From positions 1,798,001 through 1,862,000 of the forward strand of contig JAKJHU010000067.1 of assembly GCA_022316685.1 (NCBI GenBank): a stretch of DNA of 64,000 nt, given 5' to 3'. The first letter of the stretch is position 1. Each line of letters begins with the position of its first letter. The notes under the pieces were generated by a model that was not told where the DNA came from, made no database searches, and was given only the letters and a program-made list of their open reading frames with translations. This stretch comes from Progne subis subis (taxonomy: Eukaryota; Chordata; Aves; Passeriformes; Hirundinidae). Positions 49,600 to 60,839 of the stretch are shown here, one piece after another. A program made the translations under genes and the position numbers.

Positions 49600-50640
49600 C
49601 TTCCCCATCTGAGCAGTCTGCCTCTACTTCCCTTTCTGATTGGGAACTAAGCTGCAGCACCAATAATATGTTAGGGTCAGAGTTAGGGTTCAGAGAGCAA
49701 CAGAACCTACAGCTGGGGGAACACTGGGGCCGGAAATGGTGTGCCAGGTGGATTGTGGCAGGACATCTGTACGAAGCAAAGTGGCCCATAGTCCCCAGGC
49801 ACGTGCAAAGGAGAGCCTTTTATTGGAAAAAATGGGGCTATTTAAGCAGTTAGCCCATTATCAGTTACATAGTTTTAAATCATAACAAACATAATCCAAC
49901 CAACCACCATGCACCATAAGGTGAACATGTAATGTTTTTCTACCTCTAATTCAGCTGAGTCACTTTTCCATAGTCCTCTTCTACTTAGCCGAAGTAGAAG
50001 GCCTGAGCCAGGATTTTACAAGGGTAATAAGGCTTTTAATAAAGCTTTATTTTAATAAATCCTTATAAATAAGGATTTTTTAAGGCTTTACCTATATGCA
50101 ACACACATAAACTTTACTACTTCCACATTTTCTATTCCAGAATTCTCATAGTGATGGGGACTTCAGATGCAGCACCAAGATTCCATTATGTGGGTTAGGG
50201 TTCAGAGACCCAGACAACCCATAGTCCAAGGGATACTGGAGCTGGAAAAAGCATGCCAAGGGGATCACAGCAGGACGCCAGTATTGTTGCTTCCACACCT
50301 TTCTAATTATGTACACCCATATGGATGGGGAACTCAAATGAGGAACAACAAGATCCCTTTAAATTTAGGGTTTGTGTCATGGTTCAGAGAGCCACAGAAC
50401 CTGCAGCTCTAGAGAACCTTGGGCTGGAAAAGGCATGTGAAGTGGATCATGACAAGGTGACAACATGACTGACAACATTTTTCCAGTCTGAGCCATGCTG
50501 ATAGAGACCTCAGATGCTGCATTGAGAATGCATTGGAGTTAGGGTAAGAGCCAGGGCTAGGGTTAGGATTCAGAGACCCACAGAGCCTCTGGCTCCAGGG
50601 ACAGACTAGAAAAGGAATGCCAAAATTATCACGGCTGCAT
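49600..50640 (+). repeat. Degenerate tandem array of about 180-bp monomers with TTAGGG motifs
   Basis: Four diverged monomers share the core 'ttagggttcagag', 'ccacagaacctgcagct', 'ggctggaaaaggcatg' and 'ggatcacagcaggac', plus a weaker 'cttcagatgcagcacca' element. The 'gggttcagag' anchor falls at about 49686, 50198, 50380 and 50566. The last two steps are about 182 and 186 bp. The first step is 512 bp, and subtracting the 336-bp LTR inserted between leaves 176 bp, which restores the period. The telomere-like hexamer TTAGGG recurs upstream of each anchor, some copies mutated. Ends are approximate. Open frames in it are chance. Confidence 0.8.
49768..50103 (-). mobile_element. Alpharetrovirus-like solo LTR inside the tandem array
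   Basis: Read on the minus strand the 336-bp block starts TGTTGCAT (50103) and ends TTCGTACA (49768), giving TGT...ACA termini. It has a TATA-like cttaaatag (49838-49846), then AATAAA (49819-49824) only about 14 bases on, and then a U5-like end with 'tttgcacgtgcctgggg'. Short U3-R-U5 layout and the 'taaatag...ccaataaa' order resemble avian alpharetroviral LTRs. The flanks GACATC and CACATA share only ACAT, so the duplication is decayed or the ends are off by a base or two. No viral genes adjoin it. Confidence 0.68.
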
Positions 50641-53600
50641 TCACACTTTTACAAATTGTTTTAAAATATGTACTCAGGTTCTTTTAACTTAGACCAAACA
50701 TTTGGTACCATTTAAGAAGATATTGGAAAGGAAATGGGAAGGAAATCTACTACATTTCAGAGCAGAGTTTCAAGATTATAAGAGGAGAAAAGACTGCAAT
50801 TTAATTTAATTAATTAATCAAACATATCCATGTTATCACTGAATTCAATAATCTCTGAAATAAGTCTTCTTGCACATTCATTTTCTGGGTTCAAGAGGTC
50901 ACAATATCTTTCAGTATTCTTGAAACTGTCTCTCTGCCTGAAAATATACTTTCCAGCCACGCCACTTCTTTGGCTTAATGAAAAACAACAGCCTGATAAT
51001 TGTTCTACATGCCATATTAATTAGGAGAACAGAAACACAACAGCTTTAAAATATAGTCATAGGAATTCACACAGTTAATTTCACTTATAATAAGTTACTC
51101 CTATTTATTTGTTTATTTGGCTTTTGAAAACTAATTAAAAATATTGATTATGTAGGGCTTTCATACTTTGCAAAAATTTTGTGGTTTGTTTTAGGTTATT
51201 CTTAAAACTTGTTAAATATACAAGCCAACACTGAAAGTCACTTCCAATTCAGGTGCACACATGAAAAATATGTGCACACATGCACAGAGGAAACATTATA
51301 TTATTGAGTCATAACTTAAATATAGAATAGATGCATCTTCTGAAAGTAAGTGCCTGAATTCCCTAGGTATTCAATGAAAATAGGTACTTCTGAAGACTTT
51401 CAGAGTGAAAACATTTCTCATTTTAAGCAACTATTAAAAGGGAAGATGCCAGAGGTGAAAGTTGTGTCAAGAAACCTCAAATGTCTAAAAAGACAGCTAG
51501 CTTTAAATATAGATATACATATATATAGTCTTAACTATGAACATAGAATTTTTTATAGCCCTGTCCAGGGGCTACTTCATCTGATCTACTTAGGATATTC
51601 ATTTGGACTGAGATAAATTGCCATCCTGATGCGACATCCCAGAGATTAAACAAATTTCGCCCAGGATGCCAACTATTTTATAGGAAGTCAGATGCTGAAG
51701 TTAGTCAGAATAGATCTTCTTTTTATGCAGTGATATTATAGCTACCATAAAACTACATTCCATCAACAGTGTTTTCTGATAAAACATAGTTGAGGTTGTT
51801 GAAGGTGCACTAACATTAACTTTAATGACAAAAGCCTATGTCAGACCACAAGCAAACAAACAAGGCTTTATAGAAGTAACCTGGATTATTTATTCAAAGC
51901 TCAATTTATTGTTTGGCGAGCAGGAAGGGAGCAGAGAGGGAGGGGAGGTAACTTAGTATTTTTAATACCCTATATAACTACTGCTGAATACATGTAAAAT
52001 GAACCAAGCAATGAAGTAAACATAGAATGTATGGAGTACAAGGGTAGAGTAATAATCACATAGAATTTAGGTTCATCTATTTATCTACATAGCATAAACA
52101 CAAATTGTATTATTATAATATATTATCTCATGAACAATTTTACTTTTTAAAATCTCACCCAGTGGTATCAATTTTGGTCTTAAGTTTCCTGTTGCTTTTT
52201 CCTCAGTTTTAAAATGAGACAAAGCACTCCTCTTTAGGTTACATTAATAAATATCAATGTAATGTGCTCAGTGGCAGTGCTTAGTCTATGAAAGACTAAA
52301 GATTGATCCATTTAGCACACTTTTTCAAGAAAATTGTTTTCAATAAACAGTAGTTAAAAAGTGAAAAATATTGTAGATCTATTGAATGCTTTATGCTAAC
52401 AAAATACAGCAAAAATATAATGTATTCTTCAATAAACTTAGAATTAGTAACACTTTTATGGGTTATAATATTTAGTGCTATACTCTATAGATATTACAAA
52501 AAATATCTGCAGTTACTCCTTAGGTATATTAAATGATAGTTCCTTGTCCATTGGAAGATAACTTTTAATTGAAAGTGTTTTGAGAAGTAAAACAACTTTA
52601 GTATTAATTATTCTGTATCATTCCACTTCTTCTATGACTAAGGATGGAGTGATTAGAAACAATTCACATGAATAAAACCCAAACTGAATGATCTTGTACC
52701 TCACTTCTTGCATGTTAGATACTAAAGATGAAATCTACATATTTCCTTTCCCCTTCCCCTTTTCCTTCATCTTCCCTTCTCCATTTTGCTATCAATTACA
52801 GTTGTATGAACATTGGGTCACACAGAGATCATCATTGATCAAACAACTGGTTTTTTAAAATGGGAATTGTCTTCTAATATACCTACCTACATAGATCTAA
52901 GCATACACTTTGAGAAATGTTATATTTTTAAATTATCTTGATGTAAAAAAAAGTTTTACTAGAAGCCACTAAAAATAATTATATCAAGGCCATAGCTAAA
53001 ATTGCAAACAGGCAAGATTTTCTTTCTCTTTTTACAATTTTGTAACTGAAAGCAGAATTACTAACTCATAATTAGATTTCATTCCTAAAAGAATGAAATC
53101 TAATCCTCTAATCCTCTCTTCAAGCGATGGAAAATGGTACTACTGTCTCTGTTTAGCTACACACATTCTTTACAGAGATAATAGGTAAAACTCTGGAAAG
53201 CCTGTAAATATGCTCACAGTTGTGAAGCTATTGGCTCAGCAGTAGAAAGACCACATTCAGTTTTTTTGCTGAAATTATTTGTTCCACATTTCTCCCAGGA
53301 TGAAACAGTTCTATACCTTGGATACTACTCTTCCTGAATAGTATTGCTAGGTAGGTTTTGAGGTTTTGAACCTATTCCATCCTCTGAAGCAGTTCTGTGA
53401 ATGAAGAAGAAATACTTGTGTTTGGTGAGGACCAAAAGAGACCATGACTTTCCATTGCACAGTTTTGAATATTTTCGAGGTCTTTGGTTCAAGAATTATG
53501 AAAAAACAAACAAACAAAACCCAAAAAACCCACACCCACAAACCTATTTGCTGTATATGAGATACTAGAAGCCAAAATAAAATATTGACTATTGTTTCTT

Positions 53601-53936
53601 CCTATCACATTTTGTATTCATAACTTTGAATTTTACTCCTTTTAGAACTAAGTGTTGCATTTGATAAAAGCAGCATTTCATCTGAATTCTTCTATAATCT
53701 TTTTGCTATTAGTTAACAGCTCCGAAGGGATTCAGAGTCCTTCATGATACATTGCATCAGACAGACACTTTAGAACCTAGGACAGATCTCAGAAATATTT
53801 TAGGAAAAGTTTCCTATTCTATAAATTGTATTAAAACAGGGTCATTGTTACTTCTCTAATTGAATAGAATTGTGAACTCTGTAAACAAGATTAATAGGGA
53901 TTATATTTTAGAGTTATGTATAAACTTTGAAAAGTA
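50641..53936. other. AT-rich non-coding DNA, nothing recognised
   Basis: No gene or repeat family was recognised over 3.3 kb. It includes a polypyrimidine tract at about 52740-52785 and a perfect hairpin at 53071-53104. Frames such as 51350-51616 and 53347-53541 lack domains. Confidence 0.5.
53071..53104. repeat. Perfect 14-bp inverted repeat (hairpin)
   Basis: Arms attagatttcattc (53071-53084) and gaatgaaatctaat (53091-53104) are exact reverse complements around the 6-base loop ctaaaa. No T run follows it and no promoter is evident. Confidence 0.92.
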
Positions 53937-53942
53937 GATAAT
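53937..53942. repeat. Target-site duplication, low-coordinate side of provirus
   Basis: GATAAT, immediately outside the TGTGGTGG (CCACCACA on the minus strand) end of the 3' LTR and identical to 56782-56787. Confidence 0.88.
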
Positions 53943-54033
53943 TGTGGTGGTTCTTTTGAGAGACCCAGATGACCATCGATGGCAAAAGGCACAGAGCCAG
54001 GTCTCTGTCCGGGGGGATATCACTTTATTCTGG
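53943..54033 (-). mobile_element. Truncated 3' LTR (R-U5 only)
   Basis: Matches the R-U5 end of the 5' LTR over about 91 bp: shared text includes 'gatggcaaaaggcacagagc' and 'tctgtccggggg'. By eye there are about eight substitutions and one 3-bp indel between the two. The match stops just upstream of the poly(A) signal (AATAAA on the minus strand, 54024-54029). U3 sequence is absent beyond that point. Confidence 0.87.
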
Positions 54034-54266
54034 ATCCTTTACTATCACATCTGGTGGCTTTTGCTGAAAGGCAGAACTGGTTAAAGCAGGATTAGTTAAT
54101 TCAACATTTATATTTTCTATTTTTTTTCTCCCCCCTCCTCGGACTTGCCCCATTTATGTCAGTATGCTGGACAAGCCGGCGCTCAGCTTTTAGTTTTTTG
54201 AAAGGTTCTCTTTGGGCCCCCGAGACCCCCTGCCCCCATCGTCCCGAAAGTCCAGTAATTTTCTCT

Positions 54267-56127
54267 TTAAAGGGCATTGAGATGCCCAATGTCCAGCCTG
54301 ATTGCACAGGAGAAATGTTGTTCTTCTCTTGGGCGGTCATAATGGCACAGGAGGCACTGTGCAGCAGCAGCTTTTTGTGGTGGCTTGACTCTGGAACTGT
54401 GGCTTTGGTGAGCTGTTATGAAGGGAATCTTCCTGGCACACACCTGGAGCATGTCATGTAAAGTTGGAGCCGGTTCCATGGACAGGCTGAAGATAGCTGC
54501 CTTTTCATTTGCATTGGTCAGCACCATTTTCTCCAGGACCTGTTCCTGGGCACCTTCATTCTTAACCTGTAACTCAATAGCTCTGGTTAATCGCTCCACA
54601 AATGCTACAAAAGGTTCTGATGGAAGCAAAGGAATTTCTTGAGCCTGCTTGAGGGCTGAGACCCATTCACCATCACCACATAGATGTTCTAATTTAATTG
54701 GGAAACCATTATTCTTAACAGCCATTTCAGGATTTTGCCAAAGCTCCAGAAGTAAATCTCTTCAGAGGCCAAGGGGAACTATAGGCTTCCCTGCTAAATT
54801 TGCTTTTAAACGGTTGCAAAAGTATTCACTTTCATATCTAAAACTGATCTGAGCTTTGCATAAATCTTGAATTGCTTGTTGCGAGAAGGGGTCCCAATTA
54901 CTGTGGACAGCACCCCCTCTTTTTTGACTGTCAATATGTGACAGAGGTGGCAGAAAAACTGGGATTGCTTCCTGCTTCCGGGTTCCTGGCTCCCCCCACC
55001 TCCCCTCCAGGGCGTGGGAACTGGGACTGTGGGCAGGGAAACCATGGGAACCAGGGGCAGGGAGGGGCTGGAGGCTTGATTCACACGGGGAGGAGTCGGA
55101 GGGCGGAAGGTTTGAGGGTAGGGGGCAGAGTCAGAGGAGAGGGTGGTGCCGAGGGCGGCACCGAAGGGAAGGAGGGGTCTGGGGAGAGGAATGGATTGCA
55201 AAAGGGATTGTGGTAAGGAGGGGCAAAGAGAGAGGCTCCTTGTGGCTCGAGAGCACATGGCTTTGGCCATTTTGGACAAAGGAGTCCCCTCCATCTTGTG
55301 ATCCCGCCACAGAACTGAGACCAGCCTGGGGATCACTAAGATGGGGGGTTTGAGCATCCAAACTGTCTGCAAAAGTACAAACTGGGGAAAATCCACAAAG
55401 AACTGGCTTTGTTATCTTTTCATTTTTCTTTTGCAATGCAATCTTATTTTTCAAACTGTAAAAAGCAAAATTTGCATTTTCTTTATTATTAGAGGAGCCA
55501 GATTCAGCTATTTTATTTGCAACAGCCTCCCAAAATTCCGGGAAGCTTATTTGCTCTAATGATACATGTGGAAACAGAATTAATTTTTTCAGCTGTTTCT
55601 TTGAACAATGGGTCTTCCCATCATCCAAAGTACTTAAAGTTTCATAATAGACTCTTTTTTTGAGACACAGACAGCCTAGCACCCATTTCTGGCTCAGATT
55701 TTAAGTTTCTGTGTCCCCTTTAACTATGTCTGGGAAACTGAAAGTTAAAAACCCTTGCTGGAGAGAGGAAAAAAAAGAGCCAAAAGAGGAAACAGTTACC
55801 TTTTCCAACCCTCCCCACCCACCCCTCCCCCACCAAGGCTGCCAAAAGGAACCTGCTATTAAAGTACCCTGAAGGTTTACTCTGAAAGCAAAAACCTTCC
55901 CCAAAAGGAAAAAAACCCTTTTCTCTGAGGAGCACCGCCTCTGAAAGATTTTTCCTTAGATAATATTCACCAAAAATCCAGCGTTCAGACAAATCTTTCC
56001 TTTCTTTCCCAGTCACTCCTTTTGCCTGAGACTGACCCTTTTGGTGCAAAAAGAGCTTCCAGTCTTGGTTCCCAGGGTCATCTTTCCGCGAACATGTGGT
56101 CACCTTCCCTAGGAGCAGCCTGCCCAT
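54267..56127 (-). pseudogene. gag: Degraded retroviral gag
   Basis: Structural polyprotein remains of the provirus, read on the minus strand. The likely start is an ATG at 56127 giving Met-Gly, as in myristoylated matrix proteins. Open stretches lie in different frames: 56127-55720, 55682-55131, a proline-rich segment around 55396-54806 in a third frame, and 54725-54267. The last carries a capsid major-homology-like motif (SEPFVAFVERLTRAIE) and near its end a cysteine/histidine cluster (CLLC...H..C) resembling a decayed nucleocapsid zinc knuckle with altered spacing. An in-frame stop at 54762-54764 separates capsid parts. At least three frame changes are needed, so no Gag protein could be made from it. 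Confidence 0.85.
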
Positions 56128-56361
56128 TATGGGGCTTCTTCACAGCACTCTGATGCGTTCTTTAAGTCCAAAGAAGAAAACTACAGCCCTGGCCTGTGGA
56201 ATCCTGTGTTTCGGAGACTCCACAGTGAATGCCAAGACTGATGGGTCTGTCTGTGTGTGGGTGGGCTATGTTTCTGAACTCACGTGCCTGCATGAGATTC
56301 CTCAGCCACGTGCTCCATGCATGGTTCTTCCAGCTTTCTGGGAGCCCCTTGTGGCTTCCAG

Positions 56362-56379
56362 CTGCACATTTTTGCACCA
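56362..56379 (-). other. Candidate primer-binding site
   Basis: Two bases after the 5' LTR end (CCACCACA, ending at 56382) the minus strand reads TGGTGCAAAAATGTGCAG. Position and the initial TGG fit a retroviral primer-binding site. Beyond TGGTGC the match to a tRNA end cannot be assigned by eye, and mutations are likely. Confidence 0.4.
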
Positions 56380-56381
56380 TC

Positions 56382-56781
56382 TGTGGTGGCTCTTTAGAGA
56401 GACCCAGACGACCGTTGATGGCAAAAGGCACAGAGCCTGCTCTCTGTCCGGGGGGACATCACAACTTTATTCTGGGGTCTTGCCCCCAGTGGCCGGAGCT
56501 CTTTTAGCTCCTTCCCCATCTCCGCTGGTGCCAGAGAGACTCAGGCCTTGGCTCTCCTGGGCTTTTTCCCCGGGGGGACAGGCCCAGAGGCAGGGACAAG
56601 CCACTACCCAACCAGGGATAAGGTGGGAGTGGAACAGAGTTGGGTTACATTCCAGTGTGGGGGATGGGCACTGCTGAGCAGGGACAAATCACGTGATACC
56701 GTTTCCAAGGGGGACAGGGGAAAATGTTCAATCCAATATAAAAATTAAACACAGTATAAATCCAATTAACACACTGTAACA
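56382..56781 (-). mobile_element. 5' LTR of the provirus
   Basis: A 400-bp LTR from TGTTACAGTG (56781) to CCACCACA (56382). It has AATAAA at 56466-56471, a TATA-like ctaaaag about 35 bases upstream, and the GC-rich U3 blocks (56585-56663) that it shares with the 1.3-kb LTR at 17133-17209. R-U5 is repeated at the other end of the provirus. Two overlapping plus-strand frames across it are chance. Confidence 0.9.
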
Positions 56782-56787
56782 GATAAT
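56782..56787. repeat. Target-site duplication, high-coordinate side of provirus
   Basis: GATAAT, directly outside the TGTTAC start of the 5' LTR and identical to 53937-53942. Confidence 0.88.
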
Positions 56788-56874
56788 ACAGTAGAATGGA
56801 TTCATATAAATGCAAGTATGTAAATGTAAATATGTAAATGTATGTTAGAAATAGATAGCTAGAGATAATTAGAC

Positions 56875-56966
56875 AAGAAAGGAAGAAAGAAAGGAAAGAA
56901 AGAGAAAGAAAAAAGAGAAAAGAGAAAAGTGAAAAGAAAAAAGAAAAAAGAGAAAAAAGAGAAAAT
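56875..56966. repeat. Purine-rich GAAA/GAAAA tract
   Basis: About 90 bp of almost pure A and G in irregular GAAA, GGAA and GAAAA units, beginning roughly 90 bases outside the provirus. Confidence 0.93.
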
Positions 56967-59439
56967 AATTCCTCCTGTCTGCCATTTCTACCTTATGGAA
57001 TGACTCCCCTGTAACATGTCTGTAACATGCGGAGGGAGTATTTGTCAAGTCTGTTTTTGGTTAGTCATTGTCCAGGTATTTTTTGCAGATCTATCTCTAT
57101 AAATTCATGTCTCAGTCAGTTCTTTGACTGGGTATAATTTCTGCAGTTTCTGACACTGCCCTTGATGTTGAATACAAATTGTTGGCATTGATGTGAACTT
57201 TACGGATAGCTACTCTGGAATCAGATGGCAGTAAACACAGGAAACAGAATGAGTGCAGAGCTATTTTTTATTGCAAGGCTATAATGATGCAATTTTTTTC
57301 TTTAGTCTAGACTTCTTTCTCTTGGTGGGTTTTTTTTTTTTTTTTTTTTTGGTTGGTTTTTTTTTGTTTTGTTTTGTTTGCTTGGTTGATTGGTTACTTT
57401 TCCTTAGAAGGATATTGTGGCTTAATTCTTATTATAATGAGTCTTTTAGCTGGGGTTCCATTAGCTGAAATTTATCCACATAAAGGGAATAATTCAGCTT
57501 AGTTGTCTTTCAAGACTAAGAAAGTATGTGTAACTTAGCAATTACTCTCACAAGCATGCTTGGCATAAAGTGCTTAAGGGAAAACACAAATAAACAAAAT
57601 AATTGGCAATTTAAGCTTCTTTATGTTCTTATTTGCGCTACAGATGAAAAAGAGTTAATGATGTTGGCAAACTGTGCTGATTTTGGCTGCGGTGGAGTAA
57701 ATTTTCTGAGAGCAAGGGGTGGTGGGATTTTCAAACATTGAAATAACAGCAAAGGAGAATCTACTGTGCTGAAACTGTGACAGCTGTATCTGGGAAAAAA
57801 ATATCATTTAGACAAACACATTCATACTTAATCTTCATGTATAAAAATCCTATTGTCAAAACTAATTGCAATTTTACCAGAATATCTATAATTTTTCTAG
57901 TTTCTATCTATAATGTTTTTCTAGTTAGTGATATCCAGTAGTTCTGGAACTGTAAATTTGTATATATTTATACAAATAAATATTTCAAGGCTATGATTAA
58001 TTCTGATCTGTGCATAATATTAATAAATTTGTCATGAAAGCAAAAAGGAATCAACTGCATTATTTCCAGGAAAATTTAGAATGTACTGTTTCTGTATTCA
58101 TAATTAAAATATGATGGTTTTGTTTGGTTTTTTTTTGTTTGTTTGGGTTTTTTTTGTTGTTTGTTTGTTTGTTTTTGGTTTTTTGTTTTGCTTTGTTTTC
58201 CTCTGGGAGACTTTTTTAGCACTGGTATCTTTATACTAGACACCTTGTATTAAATTATATAGTTAGATAATGTTGGCATTGTCCTCCATGAAATATGTTT
58301 CTGTACTAAATCAGTAGTTTATTGAAGGACTACAGCATTTCCTTGTTTACCAAAAGAAAAAACTTTTTTGGGAAAAATGCATGAAAAATTATAATGGAAG
58401 AAAAATAACAACAATGGCTGCTTAAGCAATTTAACAATCACAGATTTAATACCATCCAGCCGAATTGCTACAGGATATAATGTAATCAGAGGATATCACC
58501 TTATTAGCATCCCGTGAAAAACCTGAAGGTCTGTATACATTTAAGGCCTGATTAAAAAGTTAGTTTAGCAATGAAGGCAAACATGAATATTGCTGTTGCT
58601 AATACTAGGTTTGTTCTACTACAAGGAGCAGGCACATGTTTGAAAAGAGCAGGTGTTGAAAATGGAACTGTAAGGCCTCAGGAAGTACTATCATATCTAC
58701 GACATCAATGTAAATCTAAATGTAAACATATGCTCACTCACATTCATACAGTTATATATGCATGTTCAAGAACATTATACTGATTTTGCATATGTATAAA
58801 GTAATATTCAACATTGGATATATAAAAAATATCGGATGATTTAAGGTATAGCCTGAAATGGATCTAAGTTCAGTAAAACTGAAGAACAAAATAGAAAAAC
58901 AATGCTTTCAGTATTTTCATTTAAAATTGTTTTTCTGTAGAGTTAAATACAGTAACTAAGTGGTTGCAGTGTTGCTGTGTTTAGCAAACAGGTGATCTTT
59001 ACATTGAATCTAGCTGTTCACACTTATGCAAAGTTACACACTTATAACTGCACATGTCATGAAATATTTGATGCATTTTAACTGTCTAAAGAAAACTATA
59101 CCCAAGATGGACCCCAAATGGTCACAAAATGGATGACAAATGGTCACACATTTTCACATTTTTATAAGTTTTAGTCCATTTACATATTGTGGTTATTTGT
59201 TCAAATGTAGCTGCAGGTTATGAAGTTCCATTGTCCTTGTTTGCTCTGTTCAGTTCTCTGTTGTTTATGCTTTTTGGTCCTGAAAAACTTGTAACAGTTG
59301 TCCTTGGTCTCAAGTTGGAAAAAGATTTGTCTACCTACCCTGTGAAGAAAACTTACTGACAATTAGTATGAAGCTCAGAGCCATACACCTAGGCAGCACA
59401 GAATACGAAAAATATGAAAGCTAAAGCTTAAGAAATCAC
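56967..59439. other. Non-coding DNA with T-rich tracts
   Basis: No gene was recognised. It holds a 21-base T run (57330-57350) extended by G/T-rich sequence to 57381, and a G/T-rich GTTT tract (58116-58199). The phenylalanine-rich frame at 57253-57468 is a translation of the T tract. Confidence 0.5.
58116..58199. repeat. G/T-rich (GTTT)n tract
   Basis: Irregular GTTT, GGTTT and GTTTTT units over about 84 bp. Confidence 0.9.
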
Positions 59440-59661
59440 CAGTGCCCCTCTTCTCTGGATGCTCCAGGCCCTCAAGGTCTTCCTTCAGCTGAGGGGGCCA
59501 GAACTAGACATGGGACTTGACGGTGTGGCCTCACCAGTGCTGAATGCAGGTGAACAATCCCTCCCCTGGTCCTGCTGGCCACACTATTGCTGATACAGGC
59601 CAGGATGCCATTGGCCCTCTTGGCCACCTGGGCATACACTGGCTCATGTTCAGACAGATGC
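59440..59661 (-). mobile_element. CR1 LINE internal fragment
   Basis: Plus-strand text 'agggggccagaactagacat', 'gtgtggcctcaccagtgctg', 'ccctggtcctgctggccaca' and 'gccattggccctcttggcca' matches the CR1 ORF2 region upstream of the tail, read in reverse. It lacks both the 3' end and most of ORF2. It has higher GC than the surroundings. Confidence 0.9.
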
Positions 59662-60839
59662 GTAATTTAATCTTCATGAGATTCCTAAAGAAAAAAAAAG
59701 TATAACTTGTGAACATTAATTGGAGTATTTGATTTTGAATTCTTCTAAGGGATCTACTTTGCCTAACTTAGGTTTCTAGTTTGCAACTTAATTTCAGCTG
59801 TTTAATGAACATAAATTCCTAAATTATGCACATCATTTTTGTATACAGGGGGTTGGACAGGGCAGGATGAGTTAAAAGACCCAACAGGAAGATTTTTCTA
59901 CTTTTGGTGGGTACTGAATTCAGTGTTTATTTGACAGCTTGACTGTCAAATCACAGTATACTGAAACCTGAAATGGGAAGACTGAGTCACAAAGTGTTTC
60001 GAATAAAACTTATTAAAAGCACATCCTTTTTTAAACCAAATATTTACTCAAGATACTTTTCTTAGGCACATAAACAGTGTAATAACATATGGTGACAGTG
60101 AGTTTAAGTTATCCTTTAGTTAAAATTGGTTCACAGGTTATTTTTTAGTGAATTTGGTGTTGAATAAATAAACCTATTGAGAAGTAGGAGCTGCCATGAC
60201 AGCACAGAGCAAGACACCAATGTGGAACAATATGGAACATGGTCATGGCCAGAAACAGCTAGAAGGGAGCCATGGTGAACTCTGCACATTCTTCTGTGTG
60301 ACCGCTTCCATTGGTAAAAGCAGTAGAACCAATGGTGTCTGATGAGAATCAGCATGTGCAGAAAATGTGTCTTCTCCAAAAGCTCCACATAGTTCCAGTC
60401 AGTAAATAGAGATTATCCCTCTATTATGTTGTGGAAAGCTTATCCTGTATCTCCCAGGTTTTGCTCATGTTCTTAGTTTGGTTTCCTTTGGTACACCTGC
60501 AGACCTCTAAACAGATTTGAAACATTTACCTACTAATTGTCTCCATTCTACACTGTACTCACTTTTACTGGAAATCTGTCTAAATTTGGCAGCTCTACAG
60601 AGTTGATTTTTATTGTGTATTTTTGTTTGTTTTCTGATAGAATTCAAATACCATGACACGTGATAGAGAAGAGTAATGGTTCTTAATGTTTGGTCCCATT
60701 CAAAAGCCATGAATTTCTGAAAGCCTTGCTCAAAAGGAAGAAACACTCAACATTTGGCAGATCTATAATTATCTAAACCCTAAGTTATTTATGAGTGTAA
60801 AGATCAACATGAATACACAAAGGAAAAAGTGTAATATAT
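59662..60839. other. Non-coding DNA, nothing recognised
   Basis: No family was recognised. The block at about 60180-60400 is less AT-rich and has a minus frame of 85 codons, but I saw no domain or splice context, so it is not called as a gene. Confidence 0.45.

Larger units (their letters stand above)
53943..56781 (-). mobile_element. Defective gag-only class II endogenous provirus
   Basis: A 2839-bp minus-strand element with a full 5' LTR (56382-56781), a leader, decayed gag (about 54267-56127) and a 3' LTR remnant (53943-54033). It is bounded by the perfect 6-bp duplication GATAAT. Pol, env and the U3 of the 3' LTR are missing, so gag sequence runs almost directly into R-U5. The LTR ends TGTTAC...CCACCACA and the 6-bp duplication indicate a class II (beta/alpha-like) retrovirus. 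The LTR belongs to the same family as the 1.3-kb element at 16994-18306. It cannot be autonomous: gag is frameshifted and enzymes are absent. Confidence 0.9.

Noticed and set aside
56096..56677. 193-codon plus-strand frame
   Set aside because: It is antisense to the proviral leader and 5' LTR. Its similarity to a frame at 17.1 kb comes from shared LTR nucleotides, not from a protein.
60131..60388. 85-codon minus-strand frame as a processed pseudogene
   Set aside because: No protein family was recognised, and no poly(A) tail or target duplication is visible.
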